Assembly (NCBI GenBank): GCA_016873995.1
Contig: VGVR01000036.1
Location: forward strand, 1 to 34,132
Direction of reading: 5' to 3'
DNA from: Gemmatimonadota bacterium
Lineage (GTDB): Bacteria > Gemmatimonadota > Gemmatimonadetes > Longimicrobiales > Gaopeijiaceae
DNA length: 34,132 nt
This document shows, in pieces, positions 27,854-34,132 of this stretch; positions within the stretch are counted from its first letter, which is position 1; each line of letters opens with the position of its first letter. The notes below the pieces were generated by a model, which worked only from the letters and a program-made list of their open reading frames with translations, was not told where the DNA came from and did not search any database. The position numbers were made by a program, and so were the translations under genes.

Positions 27854-28666
27854 GCATCTCAGCGGCTCCCCGGCATCCTGGCCGACATCGTTCGGACCAA
27901 GACCGCCGAGCTGGCGGAGCTTCGCCCGCGGGCCAAGGAGCTGGAGCGCGCGGCCGAGGTCGCCGAGCCGCCTCGTGATTTCGCGGGCGCGCTCGCGCGC
28001 CCCGACCACGTGGCGCTGATCGCCGAGTGCAAGCGTCGCTCGCCCGGGGCGGGGGAGATCCGGCCCGGCCTCGACCCCGCGGCCCTCACGAAGGGATACG
28101 CGCGCGCGGGTGCGGCCGCGCTGAGTGTGCTCACGGACCGAGACTACTTCGGCGGCTCGCTCGCCGACTTGGCCGCGGCCAAGGGAGGGACGCCCGTCCC
28201 GGTGCTCCGCAAGGACTTCACGCTCGATCCTCTGCACGTGCTCGAGGCACGTGCGGCGGGTGCCGACGCGGTGCTCCTCATCGTGCGCATCCTCTCCGAC
28301 AGAATGCTCTCGGCGCTGCACGCCGAGGCGAACGCGCTCGGCATGGCGGTGCTCGTCGAGGTGCACGACCGGGCGGAGCTCGCGCGCGCGCTCGAGCTCG
28401 ATCCGGAGATCGTGGGGATCAACAACCGCGACCTGGCCACGTTCAAGACCGACCTGGGGACGACCCTCGAGCTGCTCGAGGATGTGCCGGACGACGTGCT
28501 GGTCGTGTCGGAGAGCGGGATCCGGGGATCGGACGACGTGCTCCGACTCGGTGATCACGGCGTCGACGCCGTGCTGGTCGGAGAGACGCTGCTGCGGGCT
28601 CCAGACCCGGAGCTCGCCGCGCGGGAGATCGCCACCGTCCCGAGGCGGGAGCGGGTCCGTGGTTGA
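27839..28666 (+). CDS. trpC: Indole-3-glycerol phosphate synthase TrpC
   Basis: Converts carboxyphenylamino-deoxyribulose phosphate to indole-3-glycerol phosphate. The 275-residue TIM-barrel protein has the catalytic Lys65 in ECKRRSPGAGEI, VLRKDFTLD for the second lysine, VGINNRDLATF and VSESGI for phosphate binding. No ATG precedes the conserved N-terminus. TTG 27839 gives a family-length start (L-A-D-I-V-R-T-K-T-A-E-L), and AAGGA at 27824-27828 is a suitable ribosome binding site. The start codon falls inside the candidate LexA box of the divergent lexA promoter, so LexA could also affect trpC. Its end overlaps trpF by eight bases. Confidence 0.93.
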   Translation: MPETQASQRLPGILADIVRTKTAELAELRPRAKELERAAEVAEPPRDFAGALARPDHVALIAECKRRSPGAGEIRPGLDPAALTKGYARAGAAALSVLTDRDYFGGSLADLAAAKGGTPVPVLRKDFTLDPLHVLEARAAGADAVLLIVRILSDRMLSALHAEANALGMAVLVEVHDRAELARALELDPEIVGINNRDLATFKTDLGTTLELLEDVPDDVLVVSESGIRGSDDVLRLGDHGVDAVLVGETLLRAPDPELAAREIATVPRRERVRG

Positions 28667-29306
28667 GGTGAAGATCTGCGGGCTCACGCGGCGAGAAGAC
28701 GCACTCCTGGCCGACGCCGCGGGTGCAGACTACCTGGGTGTGATTCTGAGCGCCGGCTTCGGGCGCAGCGTGAAGCCCGCCGACGTGCGCGCGATCGTCG
28801 AGGGGACCGAGGCGAAGAAGGTCGCGGTGCTGGTCGACGAGTCCGCTCACGGCGCTGCGGCCGCGGGTCGGGCTCTGGGCGCCGACGTCCTCCAGCTCCA
28901 CGGAGGCGAACCGCCCGCGGTGCTCGAGGCCCTTCGCGCCGAAGGTCCATGGAAGCTCTGGAAGGCGGTACGCGCCCGCTCCCTCGCGGACGTCGAGCAG
29001 GCGGTGGAGCGCTACGGCTCGCTCGCCGACGGCTTCCTGGTCGAGGGGTGGAAGGAGGGCTCGCTCGGTGTCGGGGGCGCGCGCGTGCTGCTCGACCCGG
29101 CGCGTGTCCGCGCGCTCGTGCCCACGGGAACGATCTTCGTGCTCGCGGGCGGGCTCACGCCCGACACGGTGACGGAGGCGGTGCGCTCGTTCACCCCGGA
29201 CGTCGCTGACGTGTCGTCCGGGGTGGAGCGCGCGCTGGGTGTGAAGGATCACGGGCGGGTGAGGGGGTTCATCGAGGCGGCCCGCGCGGCGACCTTGGCA
29301 GTATGA
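28659..29306 (+). CDS. trpF: Phosphoribosylanthranilate isomerase TrpF
   Basis: Amadori isomerase acting just before TrpC. The 215-residue barrel begins [10 protein letters not shown] with the catalytic Cys7, and carries [17 protein letters not shown] and D-V-S-S-G-V-E at the phosphate-binding end. GTG 28659 was chosen: GGGAG lies seven bases upstream. A second GTG at 28668 would remove three residues. It overlaps trpC by eight bases and trpB by four. Confidence 0.94.
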   Translation: MVEVKICGLTRREDALLADAAGADYLGVILSAGFGRSVKPADVRAIVEGTEAKKVAVLVDESAHGAAAAGRALGADVLQLHGGEPPAVLEALRAEGPWKLWKAVRARSLADVEQAVERYGSLADGFLVEGWKEGSLGVGGARVLLDPARVRALVPTGTIFVLAGGLTPDTVTEAVRSFTPDVADVSSGVERALGVKDHGRVRGFIEAARAATLAV

Positions 29307-30499
29307 CGACCGACGCCTCCGCCGCGCGCCAACGCTTCGGCCCGTACGGCGGGCGTTACGTACCCGAGACGCTCGTGCACGCGCTCGACGAGCTGACCGA
29401 GGCGTACGAGGCCGCGCGCATCGACCCCGCGTTCCAGGCGGCGCTCACGGACTTGCTCCAGAACTTCGCGGGCCGGCCTTCGCCGCTCTATCGGGCGCGC
29501 CGCTTGGGCGAGGCCGCGGGGCATCCAGCGGTCTATCTCAAGCGCGAGGACCTGAACCACACCGGCGCGCACAAGATCAACAACACGCTCGGTCAGGCGC
29601 TGCTCGCCCAGCGCATGGGGAAGCGGCGCATCATCGCGGAGACGGGGGCGGGGCAGCATGGCGTCGCCACCGCGACCGCCTGCGCGCTCTTCGACCTCGA
29701 CTGCGTCGTCTACATGGGCGAGGAGGACGTGCAGCGCCAGGCGCTGAACGTCTATCGCATGGAGCTGCTGGGTGCCGAAGTTCGCCCGGTGGGCTCCGGC
29801 ACCCGCACACTCAAGGACGCGACCAACGAGGCGATCCGCGACTGGGTCACGAACGTGCGTGACACCCACTACATCATCGGCTCGGTGGTGGGGCCGGATC
29901 CGTTCCCGCGCATGGTCCGGGACTTCCAGGCCATCATCGGGCACGAAGCACGCGAGCAGATCCTGGCCGCGGAGGGGCGTCTTCCCGGAGCGGTGGTCGC
30001 CTGCGTCGGGGGTGGATCGAACGCCATCGGCATCTTCCACGCCTTCGTGCCCGATCACGCGGTCCAGCTGATCGGGGTGGAGGCCGCGGGGAAGGGGATC
30101 GAGAGCGGCCATCACTCGGCGTCGCTGGCCGCCGGTTCTCCGGGTGTCTTGCACGGCTCCCTCAGCTATCTTCTCCAGGATGCCGACGGCCAGGTCGCTC
30201 CTGCGCATTCGGTGTCGGCTGGGCTGGATTATCCGGGAGTCGGCCCGGAGCACTCCTTCCTCAAGGACTCACGGCGCGCGCGGTATACTTCTGCCACCGA
30301 TGACGAGGCTCTCGCCGCGTTCCACACGCTCTCCGAGCTGGAGGGGATCATCCCCGCTCTCGAGTCGTCGCATGCGGTCGCGCACGTCCTCGCGCACGGG
30401 CGCGAGGTCTCGGGGCCCATCGTCGTGTGCCTCTCCGGCCGGGGGGACAAGGACGTCGCGCACGTGGCCCGGGTCGAAGGCCGCGGTTCCCTGCTCTGA
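29303..30499 (+). CDS. trpB: Tryptophan synthase beta chain
   Basis: PLP enzyme joining indole and serine into tryptophan. The 398-residue protein has the PLP lysine Lys91 in [10 protein letters not shown], the phosphate-binding loop GGGSN at 236-240, and the starting [14 protein letters not shown] that marks the TrpB1 type, which works with TrpA. ATG 29303 overlaps the trpF stop (ATGA). The partner gene trpA is separated from it by an unrelated gene, an unusual interruption. Confidence 0.97.
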   Translation: MTTDASAARQRFGPYGGRYVPETLVHALDELTEAYEAARIDPAFQAALTDLLQNFAGRPSPLYRARRLGEAAGHPAVYLKREDLNHTGAHKINNTLGQALLAQRMGKRRIIAETGAGQHGVATATACALFDLDCVVYMGEEDVQRQALNVYRMELLGAEVRPVGSGTRTLKDATNEAIRDWVTNVRDTHYIIGSVVGPDPFPRMVRDFQAIIGHEAREQILAAEGRLPGAVVACVGGGSNAIGIFHAFVPDHAVQLIGVEAAGKGIESGHHSASLAAGSPGVLHGSLSYLLQDADGQVAPAHSVSAGLDYPGVGPEHSFLKDSRRARYTSATDDEALAAFHTLSELEGIIPALESSHAVAHVLAHGREVSGPIVVCLSGRGDKDVAHVARVEGRGSLL

Positions 30500-30508
30500 G
30501 ATAGGGCG

Positions 30509-31546
30509 TTGAACAGTCCGCGTACGCCCAAGGCGGGGGCGCCCACCGAGGAGCAGGACTGGGATCACGATCCCGCGGTGCTCGCCGCGGTCCAGGCGCT
30601 GCTCGTCACGCTCGGCAAGACGTTCCGCGCGTATCAGCTCTACGACGAGAACAACCCTGTCAGAAAGCGTTTCGGGGAGCAGCTCCGGACTGAGCTGACA
30701 GCACTCTGGCAGCAGATGGAGCAGCTCGTGCTGCGCGTCGACGAGGACCACATGTACCTCGGCGACGTCACCATCTATCACTCGGAGAGCAGGAACGATT
30801 CGCTCGCGTTCCTCTTCTTCAAGGACGGCATCCGCGAGATCAATCTCCTGCCGGGCCTCGAGTCCGAGGAATTGGATCGCTTCCTCGGCGTCCTGCAGAA
30901 GGCGCGTAAACTAGTTCCCGAAGGGGATGACCTCCTGACCGTCCTCTGGGAAGCCGACCTCCGCTACTTCGAGTACCAGTACGTAGATCTGTTGGCCGAG
31001 GTTGTGGCCATGCCGGAGGCGGGTGCCGGCAACACGCAGGCGGAGATGAAGGCCGCGCACGATGCCGAAGAGGCCGAGGCCTCCGCGGCAGAACGTCAGC
31101 GCGCACGCCATCCGGCGCTCTTCACGCGCATCGTGGCGGTCGCTGACTCCTTCGACGCGGGCACGTCCGTGCGCAGTTATCAGTACGAGCCCTGGCCACC
31201 GGACGCCGTGCTGCAGGAGATGCGTGACAACCCGAAGCGCGGCCTCGACACGCTACTCGTGAAGGTCCTCATCACCGCGACCGGCGTGTATCCCGTGGGC
31301 ACGCTCGTCATCCTCGACACGCACGAACTCGCGATCGTAGCGCAGGTGAACAAGGACCCGTCGCTGCTGCACCGCCCGGTGGTGCGCGTGATCTCCGACC
31401 CCGTGGGGCTGCCGCTGCCGCAACCCAAGACGATCGATCTCGCGGAGTCCGACCCGGCCACGGGTGCTCCTCGCCATCAGATCATCAAGACCACGGACCC
31501 GCAGAAGTACGGCATCCGGGTGAGCGACTATCTGATCTCGGCGTGA
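30509..31546 (+). CDS. HD-GYP-derived protein lacking the catalytic HD core
   Basis: A 345-residue protein of unknown function between trpB and trpA. Residues 20-165 form an alpha-rich module (VQALLVTLGKTFRAYQLYDENNP...), which I do not recognise by name. Residues 203-300 match the C-terminal end of HD-GYP domains: F-T-R-I-V-A-V-A-D-S-F-D-A, then YPVGTLVILDTHELAIV and RPVVRVI. The part between, which should carry the HD-x-G-K, HHE and GYP motifs, is absent and replaced by an acidic/Ala-rich linker (about 170-202). It therefore cannot hydrolyse cyclic di-GMP in the known way. The frame is intact with normal codon use, so it is probably a functional non-catalytic protein. The start is TTG 30509. 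The stop overlaps the trpA GTG. Confidence 0.7.
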   Translation: MNSPRTPKAGAPTEEQDWDHDPAVLAAVQALLVTLGKTFRAYQLYDENNPVRKRFGEQLRTELTALWQQMEQLVLRVDEDHMYLGDVTIYHSESRNDSLAFLFFKDGIREINLLPGLESEELDRFLGVLQKARKLVPEGDDLLTVLWEADLRYFEYQYVDLLAEVVAMPEAGAGNTQAEMKAAHDAEEAEASAAERQRARHPALFTRIVAVADSFDAGTSVRSYQYEPWPPDAVLQEMRDNPKRGLDTLLVKVLITATGVYPVGTLVILDTHELAIVAQVNKDPSLLHRPVVRVISDPVGLPLPQPKTIDLAESDPATGAPRHQIIKTTDPQKYGIRVSDYLISA

Positions 31547-32328
31547 GATCCATCTCTCAGGCGTTCCAGGAGCGCCGCGCGCGCGGCCAGGCCGCGCTCG
31601 TCCCCTACGTCACCGCGGGGTATCCGGAGCGTGCGTCCACGCTGTCGGTCCTCGAGGCGCTGGCGGACACAGGTGCGGACGTGATCGAGCTCGGCATCCC
31701 GTTCTCGGATCCGCTCGCCGACGGGCCGACCATCCAGCACGCCTCGTTCGTGTCGATTGGGAAGGGGACAACCGTGCGCGGCGTGCTCGACGACCTGCGC
31801 GCGTTCCGTGCGCGCCGCGACACGCCCGTGGTGTTGTTCACCTATTTGAATCCGCTCCTTCGCTATGTGCTGGACGCGTTCCTGCGGGATGCCGCCGCCG
31901 CGGGCGCACAAGGCGTGCTGGTCACGGACCTGCCCACGGGCTCCGATCCGGCGGTCGAGCAGCGCATCATCGACTCGCCGCTCGACCTCATCCGCTTGAT
32001 CGCGCCCACCACACCTCTCGAGCTGGTGTCCGAGGTCGCGAAGGGCGGCGCGGGGTTCCTCTACTACATCTCGAGGACCGGCGTGACCGGCGCGCGCGCA
32101 GAGCTGCGCAGCGAGCTGGCCGCCGAGGTAGGCGCGATCCGCGCGGCGGTCGCGCTCCCGTTGGCGGTCGGGTTCGGCATCTCGACGCCCCAGCAGGCGG
32201 CGGCGGTCGCCGCGGTGGCGGATGGTGTCGTGGTCGGGAGCGCGGTCATCCAGGCGCTCGACCGCGGGGGGGCCGCCGAAGCGGGCCGCTTCCTGGCGTC
32301 GCTCAGGAAGGGGATGGATCGCTCGTAG
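31543..32328 (+). CDS. trpA: Tryptophan synthase alpha chain
   Basis: Cleaves indole-3-glycerol phosphate and passes indole to TrpB. The 261-residue barrel has both catalytic acids, Glu49 in VIELGIPFSDP and Asp60 in LADGPTIQ, and the later YYISRTGVTGAR and VGFGIS phosphate-binding loops. GTG 31543 overlaps the stop of the HD-GYP-derived gene (GTGA), so translation depends on it. Its last 26 bases overlap the end of the converging NFACT gene. Confidence 0.96.
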   Translation: MRSISQAFQERRARGQAALVPYVTAGYPERASTLSVLEALADTGADVIELGIPFSDPLADGPTIQHASFVSIGKGTTVRGVLDDLRAFRARRDTPVVLFTYLNPLLRYVLDAFLRDAAAAGAQGVLVTDLPTGSDPAVEQRIIDSPLDLIRLIAPTTPLELVSEVAKGGAGFLYYISRTGVTGARAELRSELAAEVGAIRAAVALPLAVGFGISTPQQAAAVAAVADGVVVGSAVIQALDRGGAAEAGRFLASLRKGMDRS

Positions 32329-33994
32329 GTTCCACAGACTGAGCGGCCAGCGCGTCGAGCAGGCGCGCGTCCGGAGTCACGAAGAGCGTCTCGATACGGT
32401 CGGCGAGCACGCGTCCGGGAGGGGACTTCCTCGGCTTGCGCACGTACTTCCGGAACGTCCAGTCGACCGGCACGCTCGACGACGTGCGCGCCTTGGAGTG
32501 GAGAGCGGCGAGGCCGGCGGCCTCCGCGAGGTCCCGCGCCGGCGGATTCCCCGCGCTCGGCCAGCGCAGGATGACGTGTGCGCCGCCGACGTGGCGCGCG
32601 TGCAGCCACACGTCGCCCGGCGAGGAGTGGTGGAAGGTCAGGTCGTCGTTGTGCCGGGCGCCGCGCCCCACGCGGATCTCGAGGCCGCCCGAGCTGCGGA
32701 AGACCCGGTAGGGGAGGGAGGGGCGGGCCTCGCGCGGCGTGTCGGCTCGCGCCGCTCCGGCTCGAACGCCGATGGCCGCGCGGATCTCCGCGTCGTCGGC
32801 CTCGCCTGTCTGCGCACGCTCGAAGAGCGAGGCGATGCGCTTGCACGTCACGCGGGCCTGCTCGACCAGCGCTGGAAGGCGCTCGGCGGCGCGCTCGGAC
32901 TTGGTGGCGCGCTGGTAGTACGCCGCCGCGTTCGCGTGCGGTGCGAGCGCCGGGTCGAGATCGACCTCGACGCTCTCGCCCCCGAACCCCGGCAGTCGCG
33001 CGCGGGACGCCCCGGGCGGGATATCGGCGTAGCGCGCGAGGATCAGGTCGCCGATTCCGCGGAGGGCCGCCGGGTCCTCGAGCGCGGCTAGCTCGGACTC
33101 GAGCTTGGTGGCGCGCCCCTCGGCGCGGCGCAGCGCGCCTCGGAGCTGATCGAGCAGGGCGGGGTCCGGCGGTGGTGCACCCGCGGCGGCTTCGCGACCC
33201 TCGGCAGCCGCCTCGCACGCCTCGAGCGCCCCGAGCAGGCTTTCGACGCGGCGGCAGGGAACGCCGGCCAGCGGAAACGGATAAGGTTGGAGCCCCGTGT
33301 CCAGCTCGAGCAGGACCGGCTCCGGCGGCGTAGTTCCGGAGGCGATTCCTAGCCAGCGCACGTGTCCCACCGCGAGCCCCGAGGGTCCGTGTGCAACCGT
33401 GGGTGCGCCGAGCAGCGCCGTCGCGTTCAGGGTCGACGTCCAAGCGAACGCTCGCACGAGGGCCTGCGCGCGGGCGTGCTCGGGGACTTCGGCCAGCGTC
33501 TGCGTCCACTCTTCCACGCTCACGTCGCCGCGCAGACCGGCGCGCGGCTGAGGCGCGGGGGCTGCGTAGGACTCCCCCACGCGCCGAGGGCGCGCGCCCT
33601 CGCGCCACACCAGCACGTGCCTGATGACGCCGGGCTCGCCTTCCACCACGAGCGCGTTCCACTGATTGCCCATCAGCTCCATGACCAGAGCCGTCGGCAC
33701 ACGGCCAGTCACGGCGAGCGGCATGCGCACGATGCGCTCGTCGGGCGGAGACTCGACCGCGAGCACGCGCCCCCGCAGCGGGATGTCGCCCGGCGCCGGC
33801 GACGCCCGTCCGGCGAGGCGGAGCCACCCTTTCGAGGGGTGGAGAGCCCACAGCAGCGTTCGGTCCTCGAACAAGATCGCCAGGTCACCCGACCCCCCGA
33901 CCAGGCGGAGCGCACGGACCCGTGATCCCTGCAAGGCCTGGTTCAGCTCGGCAGCCAGGTGGCGCGTGAAGACGGGGTCCCACCGGATCGACAT
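32303..33994 (-). CDS. NFACT-family protein, RqcH/FbpA-like
   Basis: A 563-residue protein with the domain order of bacterial RqcH: NFACT-N (1 to about 215), a helical and coiled-coil middle (about 270-410, containing LRGALRRAEGRATKLESELAALE), and NFACT-R/DUF814 (about 445-545). The last includes GARHNDDLTFH, DVWLHARHVGGAHVIL and TFRKYVRKPRKSPPG. RqcH binds stalled 50S subunits and adds alanine tails. In that family an Asp-Arg pair in NFACT-N is needed; here the corresponding spot appears to read Asp85-Glu86-Arg87, so tailing activity is uncertain. The start is ATG 33994. It converges on trpA with a 26-base overlap. Confidence 0.85.
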   Translation of the reverse strand: MSIRWDPVFTRHLAAELNQALQGSRVRALRLVGGSGDLAILFEDRTLLWALHPSKGWLRLAGRASPAPGDIPLRGRVLAVESPPDERIVRMPLAVTGRVPTALVMELMGNQWNALVVEGEPGVIRHVLVWREGARPRRVGESYAAPAPQPRAGLRGDVSVEEWTQTLAEVPEHARAQALVRAFAWTSTLNATALLGAPTVAHGPSGLAVGHVRWLGIASGTTPPEPVLLELDTGLQPYPFPLAGVPCRRVESLLGALEACEAAAEGREAAAGAPPPDPALLDQLRGALRRAEGRATKLESELAALEDPAALRGIGDLILARYADIPPGASRARLPGFGGESVEVDLDPALAPHANAAAYYQRATKSERAAERLPALVEQARVTCKRIASLFERAQTGEADDAEIRAAIGVRAGAARADTPREARPSLPYRVFRSSGGLEIRVGRGARHNDDLTFHHSSPGDVWLHARHVGGAHVILRWPSAGNPPARDLAEAAGLAALHSKARTSSSVPVDWTFRKYVRKPRKSPPGRVLADRIETLFVTPDARLLDALAAQSVEPTSDPSPS

Positions 33995-34074
33995 GGCGGC
34001 TGGTTGCGGGGCGCAGGGTGCGGGCGTGACGAAGGGCTGGACCCGTCCGGTAAGCTATTGTAACTAGCAGCGTT
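33995..34074 (-). promoter_or_regulatory. Leader/promoter region of the NFACT gene
   Basis: On the minus strand TACAAT (34062-34057) is a good -10 box, about 63 bases before the start codon. No convincing -35 box stands 16-18 bases upstream of it. The same AT-rich patch would also serve a plus-strand gene starting at 34075. Confidence 0.3.
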
Positions 34075-34132
34075 ATGCCGCCGCAGACCATGCCCGAGCC
34101 GAGCCTCGAGACGAGCGCCGCGTCCCCACGCC
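34075..34132 (+). CDS. Possible start of a further gene, cut by the window end
   Basis: From ATG 34075 the plus strand is open to the window edge (19 codons, rich in Pro, Ser and Glu: P-P-Q-T-M-P-E-P-S-L-E). There is no Shine-Dalgarno sequence; a second in-frame ATG follows at 34090. Too little is present to identify a product, and high-GC DNA often stays open this far by chance. Its position, divergent from the NFACT gene across an AT-rich patch, makes a real gene plausible. Confidence 0.25.
   Translation, partial: MPPQTMPEPSLETSAASPR

Overview
The window is chromosomal DNA of a high-GC, Gram-negative-type bacterium. Its coding style fits Gemmatimonadota or a close relative: many GTG/TTG starts, very tight gene packing, lipoproteins and beta-barrel-like proteins, and a PD40 propeller fragment of the kind attached to kinases in that phylum. 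This placement is an inference from gene style; there is no rRNA or other marker. No tRNA, rRNA, CRISPR array or complete insertion sequence was seen.

Layout. (1) 1-2585: a 14-bp tandem repeat, then a secreted/lipoprotein gene translationally coupled to an outer-membrane-barrel-like gene. (2) 2639-7609, plus strand: miaB, a LapA-type membrane protein, comEC and fbp. (3) 7618-20277, minus strand: twelve nearly gapless genes, truA-tal-htrA-purB-purC-psd-pssA-purS-purQ-purL-purF-add. They read from one predicted sigma70-type promoter whose start point falls on the truA start codon. The block combines most of de novo purine synthesis (PurF, the PurSQL complex, PurC, PurB), purine salvage (Add) and the two-step phosphatidylethanolamine route (PssA, Psd). 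(4) 20391-24627: trpD, a VapC remnant, a conserved membrane protein, a GlsB/YeaQ-type protein, a secreted esterase and a CPBP protease. (5) 24727-27156: an accessory stretch with a secreted beta-propeller, a toxin-antitoxin (TA) pair bounded by a perfect 12-bp inverted repeat that looks like integron cassette core sites, a decayed PD40 propeller gene, and two back-to-back 67-nt hairpins of identical geometry. (6) 27157-32328: lexA with its own promoter and a candidate direct-repeat operator, diverging from trpC-trpF-trpB-(HD-GYP relic)-trpA. (7) 32303-33994: an NFACT/RqcH-like gene that overlaps trpA tail to tail, then the possible start of another gene.

The main points of interest are: the candidate LexA box (TTCGG-N6-TTCGG, twice), one copy exactly filling the lexA promoter spacer and also covering the trpC start codon; an HD-GYP-family protein lacking its whole catalytic core, inside the trp operon; the TA module with cassette-like ends; the twin 67-nt hairpins; and the predicted leaderless promoter of the purine/phospholipid operon. 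Everything rests on reading the sequence; no database search was possible.
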